The position numbers were made by a program, and so were the translations under genes. The notes beneath the pieces are model-generated. The model was not told the DNA's origin. It saw only the letters and a list, made by a program, of their open reading frames with translations, and made no database searches. From positions 1 through 58,780 of the forward strand of contig JAKSKU010000014.1 of assembly GCA_024401565.1 (NCBI GenBank): a stretch of 58,780 bases of DNA, read 5' to 3'. Shown here piece after piece: positions 27,526 to 36,653 of the stretch; the first letter of the stretch is position 1; each line of letters opens with the position of its first letter. The DNA comes from Paludibacteraceae bacterium (GTDB lineage Bacteria > Bacteroidota > Bacteroidia > Bacteroidales > Paludibacteraceae).

Positions 27526-27921
27526 TTAGTCAATTAGTTTTGTCTCTGAAGAGAAGCCCTCAGCTTTTGGATCTGGACCATACTGGTTGTCTCCCTTTGT
27601 TCCCTCCAAAGTCATCAAATAGATCAAATAGAAGTTCACAAGTGGAATAATACCTAATAGCAAGAACCATCCGCTCTTTTCAATATCGTGAAGACGACGA
27701 ATTCCCACCGCAATGGATGGAACTAGAAGACCTAGTGAAACAATTAGAGTTATGACACTAACGATAAGTGCAAGCACGCTGTTTCCTCCAAATACAGATC
27801 CAAGGATATTCAATACAAAATTGATAATACCATTGAACAAAACAAAATGCCAATACTCTTTTCTTCTAGATCTGCCATCGAAATCAGAATAACGACTCAA
27901 AGCTTTTTTAAACCATTCCAT
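27526..27921 (-). CDS. DUF805 family inner-membrane protein
   Basis: The 131-residue product opens with the family signature MEWFKKALSRYSDFDGRSRRKEYWHFVLF. Three or four hydrophobic segments follow (INFVLNILGSVF, VLALIVSVITLIVSLGLLVPSIAVGI, WFLLLGIIPLVNFYLIYLM), with RRLHDIEKSGW between the last two and a polar QYGPDP tail. DUF805 proteins are small integral membrane proteins of unknown function. The ATG at 27921 is preferred over 28002 because the extension would cross the promoter (TACCTTTG at 27966-27959). It is a monocistronic gene with its own terminator. Confidence 0.88.
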   Translation of the reverse strand: MEWFKKALSRYSDFDGRSRRKEYWHFVLFNGIINFVLNILGSVFGGNSVLALIVSVITLIVSLGLLVPSIAVGIRRLHDIEKSGWFLLLGIIPLVNFYLIYLMTLEGTKGDNQYGPDPKAEGFSSETKLID

Positions 27922-27958
27922 GTTAAAATAAATTAAATTGTTTTTAGATAATTTCCTA

Positions 27959-27966
27959 CAAAGGTA
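27959..27966 (-). promoter_or_regulatory. -7 promoter box of the DUF805 gene
   Basis: Minus strand TACCTTTG, 38 nt before ATG 27921. Confidence 0.55.
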
Positions 27967-28097
27967 ATAATATTTTAAATATGAAAATCCATTATTAAAC
28001 AACCGTAATGTTTTTTATGTTTTTTTAAGACATTTCGTGTCTTTTTGTCCTTCATCATACACTATCTTTGCCGCGTCTTTTATAAGAAATAAAGGCA

Positions 28098-28228
28098 ATT
28101 ATATACGAGTTGTCCAAACACGCTTATTTTACGCTCGTCCTACTCGGACTCGCGTTGGAGGGTGGGTTAGGGCTAAAAATCAAACATGGGCCCTTAACAA
28201 TCCTCATTTTGGACAACTGCTATATAAT
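28098..28228 (+). mobile_element. MITE-like repeat, complete copy (R1)
   Basis: A 131-bp element bounded by 21-bp terminal inverted repeats with two mismatches (28098-28118 and 28208-28228; the inner ends read GTTGTCCAAA and TTTGGACAAC). Inside is a bulged hairpin of ACGC/GTCC and GGAC/GCGT blocks around 28130-28155 and a GGGCCC stretch. Fragments of the same family occur at 38190, 46931, 48018 and 49207. It has no coding capacity. It lies in the 527-bp gap between the DUF805 gene and the CoA-activase gene. Confidence 0.8.
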
Positions 28229-28421
28229 CTCCATAATAAATAATGTGAAAAATGCGATCAAAAAACACGATTATGAGGTTAATACATAAACTATCACAAA
28301 GAGAAATTCCGAGAGTCATATTTTGGCATTTCGACAAGTCAAATGTTTCTCAAGAAGTCTGAAAAAGTGTCAAAAAGCAGATTTTAATACAAAAACAACT
28401 AAGAAATCACAAAAAATGTCG

Positions 28422-28430
28422 TAACTTTGC
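28422..28430 (+). promoter_or_regulatory. -7 promoter box of the CoA-activase gene
   Basis: TAACTTTGC, 18 nt before the start codon; no TTG at the expected -33 distance. Confidence 0.5.
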
Positions 28431-28448
28431 GACTGAAACTATTATAAT

Positions 28449-31400
28449 ATGCAGATTGAAAAGATAAATGTCGGCCTAGATGCTGGTAGCACAACATTAA
28501 AGATTGTTGCGTCCAACGAAGCTGGAGAAGTCCTATTCACAGATTATAACCGACATAACGCAGACATACCTAAGGCACTTGCCGATTCGTTAGAGCGATT
28601 GAAGACAAAGATTGGTGCCGACGCGATGGTCCGATTCCAAGCAACAGGAAGTGCTGGAATGGGTCTATGCGAACGTCTTGGTCTACCGTTCATTCAGGAA
28701 GTGGTAGCCGCTACCGAGGTGGTGCTAAAGAAATACCCAGAGACAAAAACGCTTGTTGACATAGGCGGAGAGGACACAAAAATGATCTTCTTCAACCACA
28801 ACATGCAGGCAGACATACGCATGAACGGTAACTGTGCTGGCGGTACAGGAGCTTTCATCGACCAGATGGCCATGATTCTTGGCGTATCAGTCGCAGAGCT
28901 TAGCGACATGGCACTTCGTGCAAAAGTGGTGCATCCTATTGCAAGCCGCTGTGGTGTGTTCTCGAAAACTGACATTCAGAATCTTATCGCGCTAAACGTT
29001 TGTCGTGAGGAAATAGCGGCAAGTATTTTCAATGCGGTGGCCACACAGGTGCTTTCCACTCTGTCGCGCGGTATGGACATTCTTCCTAAGGTATTCCTTT
29101 GCGGAGGCCCATTCGCTTACATTCCTGCGTTGAGAGCCATTTTCCAGAAGAAGATGGGCATGACTGACGACCAAGTCATCTATTCTGAATATTCAAACGT
29201 CATTCCTGCTCTTGGAGCCAGCCTTTCTATCAAGGAAGACGTTGCATTCAAGAGTCTGAACGATTATATCACTCTTCTTAACAATTCCGACAAATCAGCA
29301 ATCAAACTTAAGCAATCTGGTTTGCAGCCCCTATTTTCATCATCAAAAGAGCGTGAGGAATGGGAGAAAGAGAAGAGCAACAACAAAATCGAGAATGTGG
29401 CTATCGCTGATATCAAGAGCGAAGTTTGCTACATCGGAATCGACTCCGGAAGTACCACTACTAAAGTTGTGGCAATGGACGAAGACGAGAAAATCTTCTA
29501 CACTTTCTATAAAAAGAGTTCAGGCCGTCCGTTGGAGACCGTACGCGAAGGGCTACAGGAGCTTCTTGCAAAGGCAAAAGAAGCCGGCAAAAACCTTGTT
29601 GTAAAAGCAGCATGTTCAACAGGTTACGGCGAGGATTTGATCAAAACCGCATATGGTCTAGACTATGGTATGGTCGAGACTATCGCCCACTATACAGCCG
29701 CACACAAACTGAACCCTAACGTGTCGTTTATCCTCGACATCGGCGGACAGGACATGAAGGCTATTTTCGTTGAGAACGGCACAATCAACAAGCTTGAGAT
29801 CAACGAAGCATGCTCAAGCGGATGCGGATCCTTCATCGACAGTTTTGCAGCGTCTCTAGGACACCCGATCGAGCAATTTGTGGAGAAGGCACTACAGAGC
29901 ACCAACCCTCAGGATTTGGGAACACGATGCACCGTCTTTATGAACTCAAAGGTGCGTCAGTGTGTGCGTGAAGGAGCAACAATCGAAGATATCTCGGCAG
30001 GTTTGGCCTACTCCGTGGTCGGCAACTGTCTGTATAAAGTTCTAAAACTTAAAGACATAAGTGAACTTGGAGACCATATTGTGCTTCAGGGAGGAACAAT
30101 GCGCAACAAAGCCGTTGTCCGCGCTTTCGAGAATAGCATCAAGAAGACGGTAGCCGTCTCCAACTATCCGGAGTTGATGGGTGCCTACGGAGCCGCACTT
30201 TATGCAAAACGTATGGGTGCCGACAACCAGCGTGAGCTACAGTCGATGGCAGACCCAGGCGAGTACACAGTGGAGCCATTCAGATGCGTAGGTTGCGAAA
30301 ACAACTGCCACGTATTAAAAAATATATTTGCCAACGGAAAGATCTTCTACTCCGGCAACAAGTGCGAGAAGGTCTACACTAACAAAGGTGAAGACGAGCG
30401 TGTCACAGGCTTCAACATGAGCCTTTACAAGAGTGAGTTGGCATTCAAGAAGAATATCCGTCTTGACAGCAAGGCAGAACCAAAACTCACTATCGGTATT
30501 CCACGCGTACTTGGAATGTTTGAGGACTACCAGTTCTGGTACACTCTATTCACAGTGATGGGAATCAAGGTGGTCACAAGCCCACGTTCATCATTCAAGA
30601 TGTACGAAAAGGGATTGAACACCATCATGGCAGACAACATCTGTTTCCCTGCAAAACTAGTACACGGACATATCTTCGACCTGATGGAAAAGAAGGTCGA
30701 CAGAATATTCTATCCATACGTAGTGTTTGAAAAGCGTGATGGAAAGAATGAGAACAACACATTCAACTGCCCTATCGTGTCGGGCTATAGCGACGTCATC
30801 AAATCGGCTATCGACCCTGTAGAGAAACAAAACATCCCGGTAGACAGTCCTGTAGTGTCGTTCAAAGACGAAAAGCTACTTAAGAAAGCTTTGAAATCAT
30901 ATTTGAAGAGCATTCTAGACAAAGACTTTTCAGAAAAAACATTCAAAGAGGCATTTAAGGCGGCCCTTGAGGCAGAGAACCTATTCGAGAACACATTGGC
31001 TGAGAAAGCTCAGCAGACTCTTGAGAAGGCCAAGAAAAGCGACCGAATGGTGATTTTGCTTGCAGGCAGACCATATCACAACGATCCACTTATCCAGCAT
31101 AAGGTTTCAGAGATCATGACATCATTTGGAATTGATGTTGTGACGGAAGACGTTGCGAGAGGCGTCGACAACGCCACTAAGGACACCCATATCATTCCAC
31201 AGTGGAGCTACATGAACCGTATTATGCGCGCGGCAAAGATGGTGGCAGAAAGCAACGACAATATCCACTTCGTGCAGTTGACAAACTTCGGTTGTGGACC
31301 AGACGCCTTCATCCTTGATGAGGTTGGAGACGTGTTGCGTCGCTTCGGCAAAAACCACACCGTGCTTAAGGTGGACGACGTGAACAACGCAGGTAGCTTG

Positions 31401-32717
31401 CGATTGAGAATCCGCAGTTTGGTGGAGAGCATCAAATTCAAGCGTCATACAGAATTCAAGAAGCACGATTTCAAGACGACTCCTGAATTCACCGTACTCG
31501 ACAGAGATAAAAAGATTCTTATCCCATACTTCTCTGAATTCCACACTCCAATAGTAGAGCCAATGTTCAAATTGCTTGGCTATGAGGTAGAGTGTTTGCC
31601 AGAGAGCAGTCCAGAAAGTGCAAAGGCAGGCCTACAATACGCCAACAATGAAGTTTGCTACCCTGCGACACTAGTTGTGGGAGACATCATAGCTGCAGCA
31701 AAAAGCGGCAGATACGATCTGAGCAAGATAGCGTTCGCAATCACACAGACAGGAGGACAGTGTCGCGCGACAAACTATATCGCGCTAATCAAAAAGGCAT
31801 TGTTGTCGGCAGGTTACGACAACATCCCTGTAGTGTCTATCTCTGTGATGAACACAATCAATGAGCAGAGTGGATTCACACCGAATGTCAAGAAAGCAGC
31901 GTTCCCTATACTATACTCGATATTATACGTAGAGGCACTTGCTAAGTTGTACTACGGCACAGCAGTAAGAGAGAAAGTGCCTGGCACAGCACGGGCTTTG
32001 AAGGCCAAGTATCTTGGTCCAGATATCATCTCTATGCTCATGAGAGGCGACAAACGTGAGATTCTAGCCAAACTGAAGGAAGCGGCAGGTGAATTCAACG
32101 ACGCAGCGTTAGACAAGAAGGTGCCAAGAATCGGTGTCGTAGGAGAGATCTACATCAAATACAACAGTTTCGGACACCAGCACGTTGTGGATTGGTTGGT
32201 TAAAGAAGGCATCGAACCGGTTGTTCCAAGTTTGATTGAGTTCTTCAGCCAGTACTTCCCTAACTCAAAGTTCAACAGAAAGAACAATCTAGAGAATGTT
32301 TCTATCTGGCGTAGAATGCTCAACAACCTGTTGGAGAAGAAGTTGAACAGCATGCTTCGTGATTTTGACAAAGCAGCGTCTGCATTCCGCTACTACGAAA
32401 AGAGCTCAGACATCAACCATGAGCATGAGAACGCTGCCAAGATTGTAAATCCAGCGGCACAGTTCGGTGAGGGATGGCTTATTCCAGCAGAGTACGTTTC
32501 ATTCGCACAACGCGGCATAAACGCGGCAGTCAGTCTACAGCCATTCGGATGTATTGCAAACCACGTCATAAGCAAGGGAATCGAGAGAAAGGTGAAGAAA
32601 TTATATCCAGATATGAATCTTCTATTCCTTGATTTCGACGGTGGTGTGAGTGAGGTCAACGTGCTCAACCGTCTACACTTCCTGGCAAGACAGGTGAAGA
32701 TGCAGAATCAGCAATAA
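28449..32717 (+). CDS. Large acyl-CoA dehydratase activase-type protein (two BcrA/BadF ATPase domains plus DUF2229/HgdB-like region)
   Basis: A 1422-residue cytoplasmic protein. Two ASKHA-fold activase domains stand in tandem: the first with GLDAGSTTLKIV (about 9) and GNCAGGTGAF (about 127), the second with GIDSGSTTTKVV (about 329) and EACSSGCGSF (about 452). Each carries the Cys that holds the intersubunit Fe-S cluster in HgdC-type activators. A Cys-rich CVGCENNCH...NKCEK segment (about 612-640) precedes a DUF2229 region (IGIPRVLGMFEDYQFW) and an HgdB-like C-terminal half (GRPYHNDP, EVCYPATLVVGD). Such proteins are common in anaerobes; a redox or electron-injecting role coupled to ATP is expected, but the substrate is unknown. 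It stands alone with its own terminator. Confidence 0.9.
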   Translation: MQIEKINVGLDAGSTTLKIVASNEAGEVLFTDYNRHNADIPKALADSLERLKTKIGADAMVRFQATGSAGMGLCERLGLPFIQEVVAATEVVLKKYPETKTLVDIGGEDTKMIFFNHNMQADIRMNGNCAGGTGAFIDQMAMILGVSVAELSDMALRAKVVHPIASRCGVFSKTDIQNLIALNVCREEIAASIFNAVATQVLSTLSRGMDILPKVFLCGGPFAYIPALRAIFQKKMGMTDDQVIYSEYSNVIPALGASLSIKEDVAFKSLNDYITLLNNSDKSAIKLKQSGLQPLFSSSKEREEWEKEKSNNKIENVAIADIKSEVCYIGIDSGSTTTKVVAMDEDEKIFYTFYKKSSGRPLETVREGLQELLAKAKEAGKNLVVKAACSTGYGEDLIKTAYGLDYGMVETIAHYTAAHKLNPNVSFILDIGGQDMKAIFVENGTINKLEINEACSSGCGSFIDSFAASLGHPIEQFVEKALQSTNPQDLGTRCTVFMNSKVRQCVREGATIEDISAGLAYSVVGNCLYKVLKLKDISELGDHIVLQGGTMRNKAVVRAFENSIKKTVAVSNYPELMGAYGAALYAKRMGADNQRELQSMADPGEYTVEPFRCVGCENNCHVLKNIFANGKIFYSGNKCEKVYTNKGEDERVTGFNMSLYKSELAFKKNIRLDSKAEPKLTIGIPRVLGMFEDYQFWYTLFTVMGIKVVTSPRSSFKMYEKGLNTIMADNICFPAKLVHGHIFDLMEKKVDRIFYPYVVFEKRDGKNENNTFNCPIVSGYSDVIKSAIDPVEKQNIPVDSPVVSFKDEKLLKKALKSYLKSILDKDFSEKTFKEAFKAALEAENLFENTLAEKAQQTLEKAKKSDRMVILLAGRPYHNDPLIQHKVSEIMTSFGIDVVTEDVARGVDNATKDTHIIPQWSYMNRIMRAAKMVAESNDNIHFVQLTNFGCGPDAFILDEVGDVLRRFGKNHTVLKVDDVNNAGSLRLRIRSLVESIKFKRHTEFKKHDFKTTPEFTVLDRDKKILIPYFSEFHTPIVEPMFKLLGYEVECLPESSPESAKAGLQYANNEVCYPATLVVGDIIAAAKSGRYDLSKIAFAITQTGGQCRATNYIALIKKALLSAGYDNIPVVSISVMNTINEQSGFTPNVKKAAFPILYSILYVEALAKLYYGTAVREKVPGTARALKAKYLGPDIISMLMRGDKREILAKLKEAAGEFNDAALDKKVPRIGVVGEIYIKYNSFGHQHVVDWLVKEGIEPVVPSLIEFFSQYFPNSKFNRKNNLENVSIWRRMLNNLLEKKLNSMLRDFDKAASAFRYYEKSSDINHEHENAAKIVNPAAQFGEGWLIPAEYVSFAQRGINAAVSLQPFGCIANHVISKGIERKVKKLYPDMNLLFLDFDGGVSEVNVLNRLHFLARQVKMQNQQ

Positions 32718-32760
32718 TAACTATGTGGACGCGATTCACCTCGTCTACCTCTAAAAAATA

Positions 32761-32791
32761 AAAGCCGTCACATCGTGTGGCGGCTTTTTCT
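32761..32791 (+). terminator. Terminator of the CoA-activase gene
   Basis: AAAGCCGTCACA (32761-32772) pairs with TGTGGCGGCTTT (32776-32787, one G-U), followed by T residues. Confidence 0.85.
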
Positions 32792-32883
32792 ATGGGCAGA
32801 ACAACAGTAAATCATACCTATTCTGCAACTATTTAATATTCATTATGGTTATGATTTTTTTACAAACAAATATTAAAAATCCA

Positions 32884-32914
32884 TTGTCAACCCCAAATAT
32901 TGCAATTAATTTTG
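32884..32914 (+). promoter_or_regulatory. Promoter of the fibre/protease operon
   Basis: TTG (32884-32886), 20 nt, TAATTTTG (32907-32914). It leaves a leader of about 210 nt before the ATG at 33131. Confidence 0.65.
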
Positions 32915-32920
32915 TGTCAG

Positions 32921-33130
32921 CAAAGCGAGATGGATTTTAGATGATTAATTAATGCATACTTATAGACGTATTTGTTATTGCGAAAAAAAGGATGTCTTAT
33001 CCAATTGAATGTTTTTGTCTAATACTCACCAAGTTTTTGCTCGCATATCCCAGAAGAATTAAGGAGAGTTCGTTCTTCCGGCTTATGTTATTGTATATAC
33101 TTTAGGACTCTCCAACAAAAAACTCTATAT
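32921..33130 (+). other. Long structured 5' leader
   Basis: The region between the inferred transcription start and the fibre gene contains no reading frame. GGAGAGT (33063-33069) can pair with ACTCTCC (33108-33114), and GAAGAA/TTCTTC lie inside. The outer 3' arm ends 16 nt before the start codon. It may be an RNA control element, but it matches no riboswitch I recognise. Confidence 0.4.
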
Positions 33131-34471
33131 ATGTTATTTTCAAAATTTTTGAAAGCGGGAGCTGCGGCTTCCCTAGTTTTGACATGTGCCGGTGTAAACG
33201 CACAGTCATGGTCATCAAACTCAACTTACGGTTTGTACACAAATACCTTGAAAGGTATTAAAGGCAATGTTGCTATTGGTGTAGCAGCATCGTCAAGCTA
33301 TCAGGGCAACCGCCTTACAATCAAAGCAGACTCTGCGAAGAACGGACTTAGAATCTACGACTACAAAGGTTCAACAAGATTGCTTCAGGGATCAAACGGA
33401 GGTTTGACAGTAGGAGCAGCGTCTTCAGCACCAACTAATGGTCTTTACGTAGCAGGAGCATCAACATTTGCAGGTTCGGCTACAATGAACAGTTCTCTTA
33501 CAGCAAAGGGAACAGCCGTATTCTCAAGCAATGCTAATTTTAATGGTCCAGTGTCTTTGAATAGCACAATGGTTGCTACAGGAGCCGCTACATTCAACAG
33601 TGGAATGACCGTTTTGGGTACAGCTCAGTTTGCAGGAACATTAAAGTCAACAGGAACAACATCTCTTGCGACAACTACAACAGGTGCACTAACAGCAAGT
33701 TCTTTGACATCCAATGGATCAGCCATATTGAAAAGCACTTTAACAGTTTCTGGAAAGACTACAATGTCTGGTGCACTTAACGTTACTGGATCTACAACTC
33801 TAGCTACCACTAACATCTCTACATTGACTGCCAATTCATTCAAGGCTCAGAACGCTTCAACTTTCAATGGGTCAGCGACATTCAACAGTGATTTCGTTGG
33901 TAAAGGTACGTCAAACACATTCTTCAATGGATTGCAGGTAAACACAGGAACAGGTATTTACAACTCTATTCGCTTGAAAGCAGATAACGGTTGGGCTTTG
34001 ATATCTGCATACGGTTACAACAACTATGACCCAATGGCTTTCTTAGCATCAAAATACAACTTCAGAAATGGAAACGTTGGTATTGGAGTAGAGAACCCAA
34101 CAGCTAAGCTACACGTTGCAGGCAAGATCCTTTGTACAGGAGAGATCGAAGTAGCTGATTTGAACACAAACACAATCAACGTAAATTCATTGAACGCAAA
34201 AGACATCCAGATGGATATGCACGGAGCTGCCGACTACGTATTTGATGAAGGATACAATTTGAAATCACTATCAGAGGTTGAGAGCTACGTTAACGAGCAC
34301 AAGCACCTTCCAGGTATGCCATCAGCAGCAGAGATGGACGCTAATGGTGTAAGCGTATCAAAGATGAGCAATTTGCTATTGGAGAAGGTAGAGGAGTTGA
34401 CTCTTCACATGATCCAGCTAGAGAAGGAGAACGCTGCATTGAAGGCAAAAGTTGAATCTTTAAGCAAGTAA
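33131..34471 (+). CDS. Secreted fibre-like repeat protein with C-terminal coiled-coil domain
   Basis: A 446-residue protein with a signal peptide (cleavage after GVNAQ, near residue 25). Residues about 95-290 consist of short Ser/Thr/Ala/Gly/Asn repeats of about 11-20 residues (patterns such as ATFNSG and LTVSGKTTMSGAL), suggesting a beta-helix or trimeric fibre like phage tail fibres and adhesins. The motif GNVGIGVENPTAKLHVAGKI (about 312-331) is the standard Bacteroidetes surface-protein linker. The end (YVFDEGYNLKSLSEVESYV... and a heptad-rich helix) resembles the S74-chaperone-neighbour tail domain. It is probably an exported adhesin or matrix protein. The protease gene starts 4 nt downstream. 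Confidence 0.8.
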   Translation: MLFSKFLKAGAAASLVLTCAGVNAQSWSSNSTYGLYTNTLKGIKGNVAIGVAASSSYQGNRLTIKADSAKNGLRIYDYKGSTRLLQGSNGGLTVGAASSAPTNGLYVAGASTFAGSATMNSSLTAKGTAVFSSNANFNGPVSLNSTMVATGAATFNSGMTVLGTAQFAGTLKSTGTTSLATTTTGALTASSLTSNGSAILKSTLTVSGKTTMSGALNVTGSTTLATTNISTLTANSFKAQNASTFNGSATFNSDFVGKGTSNTFFNGLQVNTGTGIYNSIRLKADNGWALISAYGYNNYDPMAFLASKYNFRNGNVGIGVENPTAKLHVAGKILCTGEIEVADLNTNTINVNSLNAKDIQMDMHGAADYVFDEGYNLKSLSEVESYVNEHKHLPGMPSAAEMDANGVSVSKMSNLLLEKVEELTLHMIQLEKENAALKAKVESLSK

Positions 34472-34475
34472 GAGT

Positions 34476-36314
34476 ATGATTAAAAAATATTTACTCACCT
34501 TGCTTTTAGCTCTCTTCTCTTACTTGTCGGCTATGGCTGCAGTAAGTCTGGAAGAAGCAAAAGCAAAGGTTAAAAATTACGTGGAGAACACGCTGAAGCT
34601 TCAATCTTATGGATTGCTTTATGCAAAAAACGCAAGCACAAAAATTGCTCTAATGTCAGACATAGAGGAGATTTCCGCTCCATCAAACAATTGGGCATTT
34701 TTTGTTGATAAAAATCCTGGACAAGATTGGGCACATCCATGTGCATATGTATTCGTTTCGAAGAGTAATGGAGCAATCAGTGTAAAAAATTCCACATTGC
34801 CACCAAAGAATCGAGCAGAATGGGACGCTGTTAATCCTCAAAGCACGCTTAAGAAAGCTGTGAAAATAAATTCTTCTGACGCAGTCAATCCAAGCGGGTT
34901 GATTAACAGTGAGTTGTTTCCCAACAAAAACAAGACAGCAAACAATTGTTATGCCGTAATCATCAGTGGAGGTGCTGACAAATACAACAATTATCCAAGA
35001 TATTGGAACAATTGTTCAATGGTATATCAAATGTTAAGAAACATCTACGGATACAAGAGAGAAAACATTTATACATTAATAGCAGACGGAACAGATAGTG
35101 CTCCAGATATAAATCTAGGATCATACGATTATCCTGACGTCTCTTTGTCCTCTCCCTTGGATTTGGATGGTGATGGAAATGATGACATTAACTATGCAGC
35201 TACAAAGTCGGATATCGCAACTGTTTTCAACACATTGAGAAACAAGATGACTTCATCTGATGAACTTTTCATTTACACAACAGATCATGGTTCATCAAAT
35301 GGTTCAATTTGTTTGTGGAATGAAAGAATGCTCCCTACTGAATTTGCAGCAGAAGTCGATAAAGTTGACTTTGTAAAAAACATCAACATCGTGATGGTTC
35401 AGTGTTATAGTGGAGCTCACATTCCAGCCTTAACAAAAGCCAAAAGAACAATCATCACTGCTGCAAACAACTCTGAATCGGCTTGGTCAACTACCGGAAC
35501 CAGTGGATACGGTTACTTCAGCAAATGTTGGGTTGAAGCGATGTCTGGCTACAACGTTTCTAACGGTTCTACAATCAATGCAGACACAGATGGAGACAAT
35601 GCTATTTCTATGCTAGAATCTTATAAATATGCTGTAAGTCATGATAAAGCCGCTGTCGAAGGATGTTGGACTAAAGAAAATGGTGTTCAAGTTTTAAAGT
35701 ATGAACACCCTCAATATTGCTCTAATAGTTGTCTAGGAGAACGTCAATATTTGAGTGGTCTGCTAGTCGACACAAAGACATTATGCTGTACATTAAGCGG
35801 CAACGCACTTAGAAAAGCGACTAGTAGAATCACATCAACAACAAAGATCACAAAAGCCAAGGTTGATTACCAAACGTATGGCAACATCATTTTGAAGAGT
35901 GGATTCAAGGTTTCTGACGGTGCTAAATTCAAGGGTACTATCCTTGCTTGTAGATCTTCAAACACTAGCAGCACACTACGTTCTGCTGATATATTTGAGG
36001 AGTTCGACAACGAGGAGTTCGAATTTGATTCTGAGATCACCGAAATCTCTGAGATCACTGATATCGACGACGCAATTTCTGAAATCGACGGCTTTGAGAT
36101 CTTTCCAAACCCGACAGACGGATTGCTTTACATCCGCGCAAACAGTACAATCAACAAGGTTGTTGTTTCTGATGCTACAGGAAAGATCATTATGGACGTA
36201 AATGGTGATTCTGAGGAAATAGAGATTGACCTATCTTCAAATGCTCAAGGTCTATACTTGGTTAATGTAATCACAGATTCTGAATCGTATATTCAAAAAG
36301 TGGTGCTAAAATAA
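34476..36314 (+). CDS. Secreted C13 (legumain-like) cysteine protease with T9SS type A sorting domain
   Basis: This 612-residue protein begins with a signal peptide (LLTLLLALFSYLSAMAA) and a prodomain-like region to about 155. A caspase/legumain fold follows: NCYAVIISGGADKYNNYPRY (about 157-176), catalytic His271 in YTTDHGSSNG and catalytic Cys310 in VMVQCYSGAHIP. A DLDGDGNDD loop (about 229-237) resembles a calcium site. The C-terminal about 75 residues (FEIFPNPTDGLLYIRANS...IQKVVLK) are a type A T9SS sorting domain, so the enzyme is surface-attached or secreted. Its operon partner, four bases upstream, is the fibre-like protein, a possible substrate or scaffold (inference). Terminator at 36341. 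Confidence 0.88.
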   Translation: MIKKYLLTLLLALFSYLSAMAAVSLEEAKAKVKNYVENTLKLQSYGLLYAKNASTKIALMSDIEEISAPSNNWAFFVDKNPGQDWAHPCAYVFVSKSNGAISVKNSTLPPKNRAEWDAVNPQSTLKKAVKINSSDAVNPSGLINSELFPNKNKTANNCYAVIISGGADKYNNYPRYWNNCSMVYQMLRNIYGYKRENIYTLIADGTDSAPDINLGSYDYPDVSLSSPLDLDGDGNDDINYAATKSDIATVFNTLRNKMTSSDELFIYTTDHGSSNGSICLWNERMLPTEFAAEVDKVDFVKNINIVMVQCYSGAHIPALTKAKRTIITAANNSESAWSTTGTSGYGYFSKCWVEAMSGYNVSNGSTINADTDGDNAISMLESYKYAVSHDKAAVEGCWTKENGVQVLKYEHPQYCSNSCLGERQYLSGLLVDTKTLCCTLSGNALRKATSRITSTTKITKAKVDYQTYGNIILKSGFKVSDGAKFKGTILACRSSNTSSTLRSADIFEEFDNEEFEFDSEITEISEITDIDDAISEIDGFEIFPNPTDGLLYIRANSTINKVVVSDATGKIIMDVNGDSEEIEIDLSSNAQGLYLVNVITDSESYIQKVVLK

Positions 36315-36340
36315 CAACTAACTCTATCCATTTATTATTG

Positions 36341-36372
36341 TCGCTTGCAGTGTAATGCTGCAAGCGATTTTT
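36341..36372 (+). terminator. Terminator of the fibre/protease operon
   Basis: TCGCTTGCAG (36341-36350) pairs with CTGCAAGCGA (36358-36367), followed by TTTTTA. Confidence 0.88.
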
Positions 36373-36450
36373 ATGTAATTAGCATTTTTTGTTTGCAATT
36401 TTCAAAGGTGTAACACGTTTTGATACACCTCGTGGTTTCCTTTGCAATGT

Positions 36451-36614
36451 GATTTAGAGAATACGCATCGATTTAGCAAAAGATTTTTCCTAACATTCTT
36501 GCTAAATGCCGTTAAAATCAATAGATTTAGCAAAGATATAGCCTATAGATTTTGCTAAAAGTGTAAAAATATTAGAGATTTAGCATAAATATCAGTACAA
36601 TTTGTTGCTAAATC
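36451..36614 (+). promoter_or_regulatory. Array of GATTTAGCA operator repeats before the AAA ATPase gene
   Basis: GATTTAGCA or its reverse TGCTAAA(TC) recurs at 36470, 36500 (reverse), 36524, 36553 (reverse), 36577 and 36607 (reverse), with a partial GATTTAGA at 36451. The alternating orientation and spacing of about 24-30 bp suggest binding of a dimeric or oligomeric regulator. The last copy overlaps the -33 element of the promoter. Confidence 0.65.
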
Positions 36615-36635
36615 AACAAAGAGAAAGTACTTTTG
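36605..36635 (+). promoter_or_regulatory. Promoter of the AAA ATPase gene
   Basis: TTG (36605-36607), 20 nt, TACTTTTG (36628-36635). The ATG at 36633 is excluded as start because it lies inside the -7 box. Confidence 0.7.
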
Positions 36636-36653
36636 TGGGAAAATCAAACGATT

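Noticed and set aside
28037-28243. 68-codon frame before the CoA-activase
   Set aside because: It crosses the MITE-like element and has no supporting motif.
34476-36314. Gingipain (C25) protease
   Set aside because: The His-Gly-Ser and Gln-Cys-Tyr-Ser-Gly contexts with the NCYAVIISGG strand fit C13/legumain better than gingipains, though both belong to the same clan.
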